NCBI RefSeq assembly: GCF_007672725.1
Contig: NZ_VDTC01000001.1
Location: 186,001-250,000, forward strand
Reading direction: 5' to 3'
Length of the DNA stretch: 64,000 nt
Source: Corynebacterium aurimucosum ATCC 700975
GTDB taxonomy: Bacteria > Actinomycetota > Actinomycetes > Mycobacteriales > Mycobacteriaceae
Of the stretch, positions 16,174 through 23,693 are shown piece by piece. Positions within the stretch are counted from its first letter, which is position 1. Every line of letters begins with the position of its first letter. Under the pieces are notes generated by a model. That model had not been told where the DNA came from and ran no database searches. It worked only from the letters and a program-made list of their open reading frames with translations. Made by a program: the position numbers and the translations under genes.

Positions 16174-16917
16174 ATGAAGCGCATCAACCGCACCCTGACC
16201 GCAGCCGTTCTGGCTGGTTCCCTCGCGCTGGGCGGCACCGCCATTGCCTCTGCCCAGATCCCGGCCCCGGCTGAACTCACGGTCGATGGCGTCACCTACC
16301 AGAAGCAGGCCGACGGTAGCTACCAGCACCGCAACGAGAACGGCGAGTTGGACGGAACCACCAAACTGACCGCAGAGCAGGCACAGTGGGCTTGGGAGCA
16401 GCAGCAGGCTCAGCAGGATGCCGACGCGCCGACCACCACCAGCGTGATGGCCCCGGACATGGACATGGCAGCCACCGGCGAGGCTACCGCACCGTCTTCC
16501 GTTGACTACCCGATCAACGGCGAGTCCGAGTCCGAGGCCGAGCCGACCAGCGCCGAGTTCGACAAGAAGCAGCTGGCTTGGCTGGCCCTGCCGGCCGCCC
16601 TCATCATCGGTGGCGTGACCTGGTACCTGGCCAAGGATGGCAAGACCTACGTGAAGTCCGAGGAGGCAGCTCAGAAGGACGCTCCTTCCGCTGAGGAGAA
16701 GGCCGCTTCCGAGAAGATGCTGCAGGAGAACAAGGACGAGGTCATCGCCCAGGGCGGCAAGGTTGCTGAAGGCACCGCCGCACAGACCCCAGCACAGTCC
16801 CGCGGTATCTCCGCTGAGACCGGTTCCAACACCGTTGCCCGCGGCCTCGCCGCACTGGCAATCGCAGCCATGATCGCTGCCGGCGCTGTCGTTGCTCGCC
16901 GCAAGCTCTTCATCTAA
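16174..16917 (+). CDS. Secreted, sorted or membrane-anchored protein
   Basis: The 247-residue protein starts at an ATG with AAGGAGAAG just before it. It has a signal peptide (MKRINRTLTAAVLAGSLALG, cleaved after ASA near 27), a TVDGVTYQKQADGSYQHRNENG stretch, an acidic linker, an internal membrane helix near residues 130-148 and a tail of SAETG, a hydrophobic run and RRKLFI. That tail has the layout of a sortase sorting signal, with SAETG in place of LPxTG or LAxTG. The neighbouring sortase makes cell-wall anchoring plausible. No catalytic motif seen; the role is unknown. Confidence 0.7.
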   Translation: MKRINRTLTAAVLAGSLALGGTAIASAQIPAPAELTVDGVTYQKQADGSYQHRNENGELDGTTKLTAEQAQWAWEQQQAQQDADAPTTTSVMAPDMDMAATGEATAPSSVDYPINGESESEAEPTSAEFDKKQLAWLALPAALIIGGVTWYLAKDGKTYVKSEEAAQKDAPSAEEKAASEKMLQENKDEVIAQGGKVAEGTAAQTPAQSRGISAETGSNTVARGLAALAIAAMIAAGAVVARRKLFI

Positions 16918-17336
16918 GAGGTTTAAGGCCTAGGGCCAACAGGCAACTCATCCGCATCTCTCCCTTCCCCTACCGGGGGTGGAGAGACGCGGCTTTTGCG
17001 GTTTTATACGCCCGTTGGTCCACCACTTTTCTGGCCGCACCCCTTGGAGGAAGTTAAAAGATTCAACAGATGAACTACCGCACAAGCAGGCCCCAAAACC
17101 CGAACCACGCAGGAAGTTTCATCTCACCACAGCAAGGCCCGGCGCCATCCGACGCGCCAGCGCACCCTGACGCGTTCATGAAAATTTGCGTGGAGTAGCT
17201 TAAAAAGTGGAAATAGTTTGACCTATCTCACTATTTCTCGGTTAGTATGTGGGAAGTCGACATCAGTTAACGGTGACAACATCGTCTGATACGGCGTTGA
17301 CCAAACTTTCCCGATCTAACCCCAGGAGTAAGAAAC
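16918..17336. other. Intergenic region with terminator and operator-like dyad
   Basis: About 420 bases. The left part holds the terminator described separately. Near the right end GAAATAGT at 17210-17217 and ACTATTTC at 17230-17237 form a perfect 8-bp inverted repeat about 100 bp before the next gene, a likely regulator site. The centre (17000-17190) has no gene I can support. Confidence 0.45.
16953..17000 (+). terminator. Rho-independent terminator
   Basis: CGCATCTCTCC at 16953-16963 pairs with GGAGAGACGC at 16981-16990 with one G-T pair, and an inner CCCC/GGGG extends the stem. T-rich runs follow. It ends the gene at 16174-16917. Confidence 0.75.
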
Positions 17337-17702
17337 ATGAAGCGCATTTCCCGCAACCTCACCGCCGCAGCCCTGACCGGCGCCCTCGCACTCGCAGGCG
17401 TCACCGCCGCCAACGCTGAAGACACCACCGGCCAGAGCACCAACGCCACCTCCAGCACCGGCACCGAAGGCGATAACGGCAGCAGCAACCAGGGTGGCGA
17501 CGCCGGCAGCAGCGACGAAGGCAAGGGCGACCAGAGCAGCGAGAATCAGAGCTCTTCCGACGACATCAAGGGCAAGCTCTCCTCCGAGGACGGCAAGCCT
17601 TCTGGGCTGGGCATCGCCGTCATCGTCCTCGGCGTCGTAGGCGCGCTGGCCGCAGCCGCACCGGCCGCAGCACAGGCACTGGGAGTCAACCTCCCGTTCT
17701 AA
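17337..17702 (+). CDS. Small secreted serine-rich protein with C-terminal hydrophobic tail
   Basis: 121 residues. The signal peptide (MKRISRNLTAAALTGALALAG, cleaved after ANA near 25) is close to that of the gene at 16174, suggesting a common origin or export route. The mature part is a Gly/Ser/Asp-rich linker without cysteines, followed by SEDGKPSGLGIAVIVLGVVGALAAAAPAAAQALGV, a hydrophobic segment that could anchor it. GGAG lies before the ATG. No family recognised. A perfect terminator follows. Confidence 0.65.
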   Translation: MKRISRNLTAAALTGALALAGVTAANAEDTTGQSTNATSSTGTEGDNGSSNQGGDAGSSDEGKGDQSSENQSSSDDIKGKLSSEDGKPSGLGIAVIVLGVVGALAAAAPAAAQALGVNLPF

Positions 17703-17774
17703 TCTGATTCCTGCACCATCGAGCTTCAAACGCGAAGCTCTTAGCAGCGCCGGCCCACCGGCGCGAGGCAGCCG

Positions 17775-17806
17775 CACCCCCATCACCGTCGTGATGGGGG
17801 TGTTTT
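17775..17806 (+). terminator. Perfect 12-bp rho-independent terminator
   Basis: CACCCCCATCAC (17775-17786), loop CGTC, GTGATGGGGGTG (17791-17802), then TTTT. No mismatches. Ends the small secreted gene before the pxp operon. Confidence 0.95.
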
Positions 17807-17881
17807 CACGTCCCACCCATCCACAGATACGGGACACACTTCACAAACCTACGTGATGCGGGCTACACTAGGCACCCATAG

Positions 17882-17894
17882 ATTGTTCAACAAT
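17882..17894. promoter_or_regulatory. Operator-like palindrome upstream of pxpA
   Basis: ATTGTTCAACAAT is a perfect palindrome centred 38 bp before the pxpA ATG and just after a TACACT -10-like box. Twelve of its 13 bases recur, inverted, in the ycsG promoter at 25007-25019. FadR/FCD-type GntR repressors often bind such sites, and one is encoded in this cluster. Confidence 0.6.
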
Positions 17895-17925
17895 TTGGGA
17901 ACTACAGAAGAGGTGTCCTCCTGTT

Positions 17926-18687
17926 ATGAGCGCGCTGCACATAGACCTCAACGCTGACCTCGGCGAAACCACCGCCGGCAACCCCGTTGCCGATGACGCC
18001 GCGATGCTCCAGCTCGTCTCCTCCGCCAACGTCGCCACCGGCTTCCACGCCGGCGACCCGCACTCCATCGCGGGCACCCTCAAGGCGGCCGCAGAAGCAG
18101 GCGTCACCGTCGGCGCACACGTGGGCTATAACGACCCGGCAGCCTTCGGGCGCCGCTTCATTGATTACGCTCCTGCCGAGCTTGCCGACGAAGTCACTTA
18201 CCAAATCGGTGCCCTCCAAGCCCTGGCCCAGGCCAACGGAACCCGCGTGGCCTATGTCAAGCCGCACGGCGCGATGTACAACACCATCGTCCACCACGAG
18301 GCCCAGGCCCACGCCGTCATCGACGGCATCAAAGCCTTCGGCGATCTACCCGTCATGCTGCTGCCCGGCGGTGTCGCCGTCGACATTGCGGAGAAGAAGG
18401 GGCTCACCGTCATCCGCGAGGCCTTCGCCGACCGCAACTACAACCCCGATGGCACACTCGTCTCGCGACGCGAAGCGAATGCGGTGATGGGTGATGAGGG
18501 GGACGTCGTCAAGCGCGTGCTCGAGGTCGCCGAAACCGGATCCATCACGGCCATCGACGGCTCCGTGCTCAACGTGGATGCCCAGTCGGTGTGCACGCAC
18601 GGTGATTCGCCCGGCGCGGTGCAACTGCTGCGCGGTGTGGTCGCCGAGCTGCAGGAGCGCGGAATCGAGATTCGGAGCGCCATCTGA
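17926..18687 (+). CDS. pxpA: 5-oxoprolinase subunit A (LamB/YcsF family)
   Basis: Part of the ATP-dependent enzyme that opens 5-oxoproline to glutamate. The 253-residue protein has the complete family pattern: IDLNADLGE at residue 5, SSANVATGFHAGDP near 32, VGAHVGYND near 64, VKPHGAMYN near 108, and CTHGDSPGAVQLLR near 222. Conserved His and Asp residues are present. GAGGTG serves as ribosome site. It overlaps the pxpBC fusion by one base (TGATG), so the two are co-translated. An operator-like palindrome in its promoter is shared with the ycsG promoter. Confidence 0.95.
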   Translation: MSALHIDLNADLGETTAGNPVADDAAMLQLVSSANVATGFHAGDPHSIAGTLKAAAEAGVTVGAHVGYNDPAAFGRRFIDYAPAELADEVTYQIGALQALAQANGTRVAYVKPHGAMYNTIVHHEAQAHAVIDGIKAFGDLPVMLLPGGVAVDIAEKKGLTVIREAFADRNYNPDGTLVSRREANAVMGDEGDVVKRVLEVAETGSITAIDGSVLNVDAQSVCTHGDSPGAVQLLRGVVAELQERGIEIRSAI

Positions 18688-20234
18688 TGCAGATTCACCC
18701 CGTAGGAACGCGCGCGCTGCTCGTGGAACTGGAGGACTTATCCCAGGTCATGGCGTGGCACGCGGCCCTCGACGCCAATCCGCTCAAGGACCAAGTCGAC
18801 GCGATTGCTGCAGCCACCACCTTGTTGCTGACCTTCGCCACCCCGAACTCCGCGGCCGCAGCCGCCGAGAAGCTGCAGGACTTCCACCCCACCGCGCAGG
18901 CGGGCGAGGATCCGCGCTTTGTGGAGATCGACGTTCTCTATGACGGCGAGGACCTCGATGAGGCCGCCGAGTTGATGGGCATGTCGCGCGAAGGCCTCAT
19001 TGATTGGCACACGTCCACCGAGTGGCTCGCCGCTTTTGGCGGCTTCGCGCCCGGTTTTACTTATTGCACCCCGGCGGACTCGGCGCAGAATTTCAACATC
19101 GAGCGCCGCGCCACCCCGCGCACCGCGGTGCCGGCGGGCGCCGTCGGTATTGCCGGCGGTTTCTCCGCTGTCTACCCGCGCGTCTCCCCGGGCGGCTGGC
19201 AGCTGTTGGGCACTACTTCAACTCCGATGTGGGAATCTGATGCCCACCCGCCGGCACTGGTCCAGCCCGGTGACCGCGTACGCTACCGCGCGGTGAGCTC
19301 GCTGCCGGACGTGGTGTCCACCACGCCTTTTGGCCGCCGTACCCCCGCGCGCTTGCCGCGCTTGGAAGTCCTCGATGCCGGCCTGCTCACCCTCTTTCAG
19401 GATCAGGGCCGCCCCGGCCGCGGCAACTTGGGCGTCACTCCTTCGGGCGCAGCAGACTTGGCGGCGGCTGCGACGGCCAACGTCGCGGTGGGCAACCCCC
19501 GCGGTGCCACCGTGCTGGAGAATATCGGTGGCATTCGCCTGCGCGCGCTGACCGACGCCGTCGTGTGCGTCACCGGCGCCCAATCCCGCGTGCTTCTCGA
19601 CGATATGCCGGTGCACCTCGCGCGCCCAGTGCTCGTCACGGCTGGTTCAACGGTGACCGTGGAACCCGCGACGGTAGGCCTGCGCAGCTACATCGCTATC
19701 CGCGGTGGCATCGTGGCGGATGCGGAGCTGGGGTCGGCCTCCACTGACGTGCTTTCTGGGCTGGGACCTGCACCGGTGCGACTGGGCGATGTCATTGGTG
19801 TCCTCCCCCGCTCCACCGCGATGACCGATGCCCAGCTGAGCAACCCCATGCGCGTTCGCGAAGGCGCGCACGGACAGACCGAGGGTGTGCTGCGCTGCGT
19901 GCTCGGTCCGCGCGATGACTGGTTTACTCCCGAAAGCCTAGAGGCCTTCCTCGCCACAGAGTGGACCGTTACTGCACAGTCCAACCGCGTGGGCGTGCGT
20001 CTGGTCGGCCCGGAAGGTTCCGTGACCCTGAGCCGTGCACGAAAGGGCGAGCTACCCTCGGAGGGAATGGTCGCAGGTTCAGTCCAGGTTCCGCCAAGTG
20101 GCGAACCCGTGATTTTCCTTCGCGATCACGCCGTGACCGGCGGCTACCCGGTCATCGCCACCGTCCTTGAAGAAGATATTGATATCGCCGCACAGCTCCC
20201 GCCGGGGGCGACGGTCCGCTTTGAACTCGCTTAA
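18687..20234 (+). CDS. pxpBC: 5-oxoprolinase subunits B and C fused (KipI-KipA)
   Basis: Fusion of two subunits usually made separately, 515 residues. Residues 1-205 are PxpB/KipI (MQIHPVGTRALLVEL, FGGFAPGFTYC near 113, RRATPRTAVPAGAVGIAGG near 136, SPGGWQLLG near 171). Residues about 222-515 are PxpC/KipA (LEVLDAGLLTLFQDQGRPGRGNLGV, SGAADLAAAATAN). The same two domains form the carboxyltransferase part of urea carboxylase and subunits of allophanate hydrolase. Gene order with PxpA upstream argues for oxoprolinase. Immediately downstream, 24 nt away, is a biotin carboxylase-BCCP protein, which could work with this fusion. Confidence 0.93.
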   Translation: MQIHPVGTRALLVELEDLSQVMAWHAALDANPLKDQVDAIAAATTLLLTFATPNSAAAAAEKLQDFHPTAQAGEDPRFVEIDVLYDGEDLDEAAELMGMSREGLIDWHTSTEWLAAFGGFAPGFTYCTPADSAQNFNIERRATPRTAVPAGAVGIAGGFSAVYPRVSPGGWQLLGTTSTPMWESDAHPPALVQPGDRVRYRAVSSLPDVVSTTPFGRRTPARLPRLEVLDAGLLTLFQDQGRPGRGNLGVTPSGAADLAAAATANVAVGNPRGATVLENIGGIRLRALTDAVVCVTGAQSRVLLDDMPVHLARPVLVTAGSTVTVEPATVGLRSYIAIRGGIVADAELGSASTDVLSGLGPAPVRLGDVIGVLPRSTAMTDAQLSNPMRVREGAHGQTEGVLRCVLGPRDDWFTPESLEAFLATEWTVTAQSNRVGVRLVGPEGSVTLSRARKGELPSEGMVAGSVQVPPSGEPVIFLRDHAVTGGYPVIATVLEEDIDIAAQLPPGATVRFELA

Positions 20235-20258
20235 ACACTAGTAAAGGAACACCCACCC

Positions 20259-22037
20259 ATGATCTCTGCAGTCCTTATTGCTAACCGCGGCGAGATCGCC
20301 GTCCGTATTGCCCGCACCGCGCGTGACCTGGGCATCCGCTCCATCGCCATTTACTCCGAAGCCGATGCTGGCGCCCTGCACACCCAGGTGGCTGACGAAG
20401 CTTATGCGCTTCCCGGCAACTCCGCGGCGGATACCTATATGAATGTCCCCGCGCTCCTCGATATCGCCGTGCGCGCCGGCGCGGATGCCATCCACCCCGG
20501 CTACGGCTTCCTCTCGGAGAACGCCGACTTTGCCCGCGCCGTGGCCGAGGCCGGCCTGACGTGGATTGGCCCGTCGCCGGAGTCCATCGAGCTGCTCGGT
20601 GACAAGATTGCCGCGCGCCGCGTGGCCGAGGAAGTCGGTGCCCCGCTGGCACCGGGTACCTCCGATCCCATCGATGACTGGCAGGAGGCCCGCGCCTTCG
20701 CCGAGGAACACGGCCTGCCCATCGCCATCAAGGCCGCTTATGGCGGCGGCGGACGCGGCCTCAAGGTGGTGGAGAACCTCGAGGACATCGAGGCCGCCTT
20801 CAACTCCGCCGGCCGCGAAGCCAAGGAAGCTTTCGGGCGCGCGGAGTGCTACGTGGAGAAATTCCTGACCCACCCGCGCCACGTGGAGGCGCAGATTCTG
20901 GCCGATACGCACGGCAACGTCGCCGTGCTGGGCACCCGCGATTGCTCCACGCAGCGCCGCTTCCAAAAACTCATCGAGGAGGCCCCGGCGCCCGCGCTTT
21001 CCGACGAACAGCGCACCGGCATCCACGAGGGTGCCCGCGCCATCTGCGCGAAGGTGGGCTACACCGGTGCCGGCACGGTGGAGTACATTGTCTCCGAGGA
21101 TGGCACGATTTCCTTCCTCGAGGTCAACACCCGTGTGCAGGTGGAGCACCCGGTGACTGAGATGGTCACGGGCGTGGACATCATTGCGGAGCAGTTCCGC
21201 ATTGCCTCCGGCGAACCCCTCTCCTTCGCGTCCGATTCCACGTCTGAAGCATCCGCTTCAGACGCGTCGGACCCCAGGTCCGACGGCCACGCCTTCGAGT
21301 TCCGCATCAACGCCGAGGACATTCTCAACGGCTTCGCCCCCTGCCCGGGCACCATCGTGCGCTTCGAGCCGCCGACGGGTCCGGGAATCCGCGTGGACTC
21401 CGGCGTGCGCTCCGGCTCCATCGTGCCGCCCTACTATGACTCGCTCGTGGCTAAGCTTCTGGTCTGGGGGCCGACCCGCGAGATCGCCCTGAAGCGTGCA
21501 CAGCAGGCCCTCCAGGAATTCGACATCGAAGGTGTTCGCACCGTGCTGCCCTTCCACCGCGATATGGTCTCCTCCCAGGTCCTCGTGGATCACGGCGACG
21601 CCGACGCCGCAGCCGGTATCTACACCGACTGGCTCGACCACAACTACCGCCCCTCCGCAGAGGCCACGAGCGCTACCATCCCCGTCGAGGCCATCTACGC
21701 GCAGCGCACCCGCGTCGCGCTGGAGATCGACGGCAAGCTGGTCAGCGTGGGCTTCCCCACCGATATGCTGTCGCAGGGGCAGGTGAAGGGGGCGTCGGCA
21801 AGCGCGGCCTCCGGTGCCAGCGCCAGCGGCAACGAAGTGACCTGTCCTTATGAGGCCAACCTCGTGGCATGGAACGTCGAGGACGGCGAGACGGTCGAGG
21901 AAGGCCAGGCCATCGCCACGATTGAGGCCATGAAGATGGAATCCGCGGTCAAGGCTCCGTCCGCGGGCACGCTGAGCCGTGTTGCGAAGGAAGGCTCGAG
22001 GTTGGAACCGGGCGCGGTAATCGCCACGATTTCCTAA
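20259..22037 (+). CDS. Biotin carboxylase-BCCP fusion in the oxoprolinase cluster
   Basis: Carboxylates its own biotin with ATP and bicarbonate. The 592 residues contain the biotin carboxylase domain ([18 protein letters not shown] at 5, AAYGGGGRGLKVV near 162, HVEAQILAD near 207, [14 protein letters not shown] near 288) and a C-terminal biotinyl domain with the EAMKMES acceptor lysine near 560. It is a second BC-BCCP, distinct from accBC at 58468. Relative to accBC it has a Ser/Asp-rich insertion (near residues 325-343), encoded by two perfect DNA palindromes. No ordinary carboxyltransferase lies nearby; PxpBC next door has urea-carboxylase CT-like domains. Biotin and BC functions are certain, its final acceptor is not. 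Confidence 0.9.
   Translation: MISAVLIANRGEIAVRIARTARDLGIRSIAIYSEADAGALHTQVADEAYALPGNSAADTYMNVPALLDIAVRAGADAIHPGYGFLSENADFARAVAEAGLTWIGPSPESIELLGDKIAARRVAEEVGAPLAPGTSDPIDDWQEARAFAEEHGLPIAIKAAYGGGGRGLKVVENLEDIEAAFNSAGREAKEAFGRAECYVEKFLTHPRHVEAQILADTHGNVAVLGTRDCSTQRRFQKLIEEAPAPALSDEQRTGIHEGARAICAKVGYTGAGTVEYIVSEDGTISFLEVNTRVQVEHPVTEMVTGVDIIAEQFRIASGEPLSFASDSTSEASASDASDPRSDGHAFEFRINAEDILNGFAPCPGTIVRFEPPTGPGIRVDSGVRSGSIVPPYYDSLVAKLLVWGPTREIALKRAQQALQEFDIEGVRTVLPFHRDMVSSQVLVDHGDADAAAGIYTDWLDHNYRPSAEATSATIPVEAIYAQRTRVALEIDGKLVSVGFPTDMLSQGQVKGASASAASGASASGNEVTCPYEANLVAWNVEDGETVEEGQAIATIEAMKMESAVKAPSAGTLSRVAKEGSRLEPGAVIATIS
21241..21285. repeat. Two adjacent perfect palindromes inside the BC-BCCP gene
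   Basis: CGTCTGAAGC-ATCC-GCTTCAGACG (21241-21264) and CGTCGGACC-CCA-GGTCCGACG (21265-21285) stand back to back. They encode most of a Ser/Asp-rich loop absent from the paralogous accBC protein. Two strong hairpins next to each other in coding DNA suggest a small insertion. Confidence 0.8.
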
Positions 22038-22059
22038 GCGGCGGGCTACTGTAAGTCGC

Positions 22060-22659
22060 ATGCTTGCTGATTCCGTCGCGTCCGCGCTCCGCGCCGCCAT
22101 CTCCGAGGGCGAGTACATGCCCGGACACCAGCTCAGCGAGGTCCGCGCGGCCGAGCGCTTCGAATGCTCCCGCAACACGCTGCGGGAGTCCTTCGCCATG
22201 CTCGCCTCCGAGCGCATCGTGGAGCGCATCCCGCACAGGGGTGTGTTCATCGCCACCCCTGACGGCGATTTCGTGCGCGATCTCTACTTGGCGCGCGCCG
22301 CCATCGAGCCGGCCGCGGCGCGCTATGCCACCTTCGAGGACCCAGGCGAGCTGGTGCGGCTGACCGAATCCGCAGTGCTTAACGACGCTCCCCGCCCCCT
22401 TATCAACCAGCGCTTCCACAAGCAGCTGGTCGCCGGTTTGGGCTCGCCGACGCTGGACCGCTCCATGTCGCACCTGCTGGCGCGCATGCGCTTGACCTTC
22501 TTGTTGACGCTGGAGCGCTACCCGCAGATTCACGATAACCACGTGCAAGCCAACATCGACTTGGCTCACCTCATTGCGCAAGGCGAGCGCGAGGCGGCCG
22601 CCGATGCCTGCCGCGCGGACTTGATGCGCGCGATGGAATCGATTCTCCGGGTCCTTTAG
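22060..22659 (+). CDS. GntR-family regulator (FadR/FCD type)
   Basis: DNA-binding repressor, 199 residues. The N-terminal winged helix is clear (VASALRAAISEGEYMPGHQLSEVRAAERFECSRNTLRESFAMLASERIVERIPHRGVFI), followed by an FCD all-helical ligand domain (DFVRDLYLARAAIEPAAARYAT; RFHKQLVAGLGSPTLDRSM, with the usual metal-site His). It follows the BC-BCCP gene by 22 bases and so belongs to the pxp operon. The palindromes ATTGTTCAACAAT before pxpA and ycsG are its likely targets, as KipR is the regulator in the Bacillus ycsFGI-kip operon (KipR is of a different family). Confidence 0.88.
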   Translation: MLADSVASALRAAISEGEYMPGHQLSEVRAAERFECSRNTLRESFAMLASERIVERIPHRGVFIATPDGDFVRDLYLARAAIEPAAARYATFEDPGELVRLTESAVLNDAPRPLINQRFHKQLVAGLGSPTLDRSMSHLLARMRLTFLLTLERYPQIHDNHVQANIDLAHLIAQGEREAAADACRADLMRAMESILRVL

Positions 22660-22738
22660 CTTCCTTTAGTTTCCGAGTCCCCCACTATGGCCTTCGCTCC
22701 TGTTAGCCGGTTCCACCCGCGCAAAACTAACCGGCACC

Positions 22739-22868
22739 ACATGGTTCGAGTGAGATGGTTCGGGTCAAAAGGTTCGTTTACCCCCAAGTGAACCATCTAT
22801 GCACTCAAAGAAGGTTTGTTTGCCCCCAAACAAACCTTCTGACCAGAACCATCTGAGTAGAACCATGT
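22739..22868. repeat. Nested-hairpin intergenic element, copy 1
   Basis: Lies between convergent genes. Outer arms ACATGGTTC (22739-22747) / GAACCATGT (22860-22868); second arms AGATGGTTC (22754-22762) / GAACCATCT (22846-22854); a first inner hairpin with GGTTC/GAACC arms around a C-rich loop; and a perfect 14-bp hairpin AGAAGGTTTGTTTG-CCCC-CAAACAAACCTTCT (22809-22840). The 3' arm of the first inner hairpin also matches the second outer arm, so two alternative folds exist. Five related copies lie elsewhere in the window. Confidence 0.85.
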
Positions 22869-22913
22869 ATCGGCGCACTGAGGGCTTGGGGTGGTAGCAC
22901 CACCGCACAGAAA

Positions 22914-23693
22914 TTAAGGGATGAGGAAATCGCGATCCGGGATGTCGGTGACGAGCATCTTGCCCGGGGCATGCGTGATGGCCAGGCTGGGTCGCGAGTT
23001 CATCACGATGGCCTGCGGGGTCACGCCGCACGCCCAGAAGACCGGGATGGTGCCCTCAGGGATGTCGACGGCTTCGCCGAAATCGGGCTGCGACAAGTCC
23101 TCGATGCCGATGGCAGCAGGGTCGCCCACGTGAACCGGGGCACCATGGACGCCCGGGTAGCGGGAGGTGATGCGGACGGCATCGGCAACCTGGCTCGCGG
23201 GGATGGGGCGCATGGAGACAACCATCGGCCCAGAGAAGACTCCAGCCGGCGCGCAGGGAATCGAGGTGCGATACATCGGCACGTTGCGGCCCTGATCAAT
23301 GTGGGCGATGGAAATGCCGTTCTCCACGAGCGCATTCTCAAAGGTGAAGGAACAACCGATGAGGAAGGAGACGATGTCGGCGGAGTAGAAGGGGGAAGCG
23401 TCGTCAAGCGTCTGCGTAAGCTGGCCGTCCTCATAGATGTTGTAGGCCGGGATGTCCGTGCGGATGTCTCCGCCCGGGATGAGCTCGGAGGTGAACTGCC
23501 CGGCCTCCAGCACACCGACGATGGGGCACGGCTTGGGGTTGCGCTGTGCAAAGAGGAGGAAGTCGAAGGCGTACTCGCGCGGCAGCGCGATGAGGTTAGC
23601 CTGCATGAAGCCGCGGGCGTGGCCGGCGGTGGTGGTCATGTCGTGCGCGCGGGCGAAGGCGCGCACATCTGCGGGAGTCTGCATTATGCCCAT
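22914..23693 (-). CDS. ycsI: DUF1445 family protein (YcsI-like, putative hydro-lyase)
   Basis: 259 residues. The family is described as putative hydro-lyase or D-glutamate cyclase related; activity here is not proven. Visible family features: GHARGFMQANLIALPREYAFDFLLFAQRNPKPCPIVG near residue 25, GGDIRTDIPAYNIYEDG near 72, FLIGCSFTFENAL near 110, RNVPMYRTSIPC near 137, VHGAPVHVGDPAAIGIEDL near 182, and FWACGVTPQ near 222. Start at 23693 overlaps the end of the transporter gene; ATG at 23684, overlapping its stop as TAATG, is equally plausible. In Bacillus subtilis YcsI lies in the ycsFGI-kip operon, as here. Confidence 0.88.
   Translation of the reverse strand: MGIMQTPADVRAFARAHDMTTTAGHARGFMQANLIALPREYAFDFLLFAQRNPKPCPIVGVLEAGQFTSELIPGGDIRTDIPAYNIYEDGQLTQTLDDASPFYSADIVSFLIGCSFTFENALVENGISIAHIDQGRNVPMYRTSIPCAPAGVFSGPMVVSMRPIPASQVADAVRITSRYPGVHGAPVHVGDPAAIGIEDLSQPDFGEAVDIPEGTIPVFWACGVTPQAIVMNSRPSLAITHAPGKMLVTDIPDRDFLIP

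Noticed and set aside
22741..22868. Ordinary bidirectional terminator
   Set aside because: The structure is far longer than a terminator, has two inner hairpins and two outer stems, lacks T-runs, and recurs at six places including non-convergent gaps.
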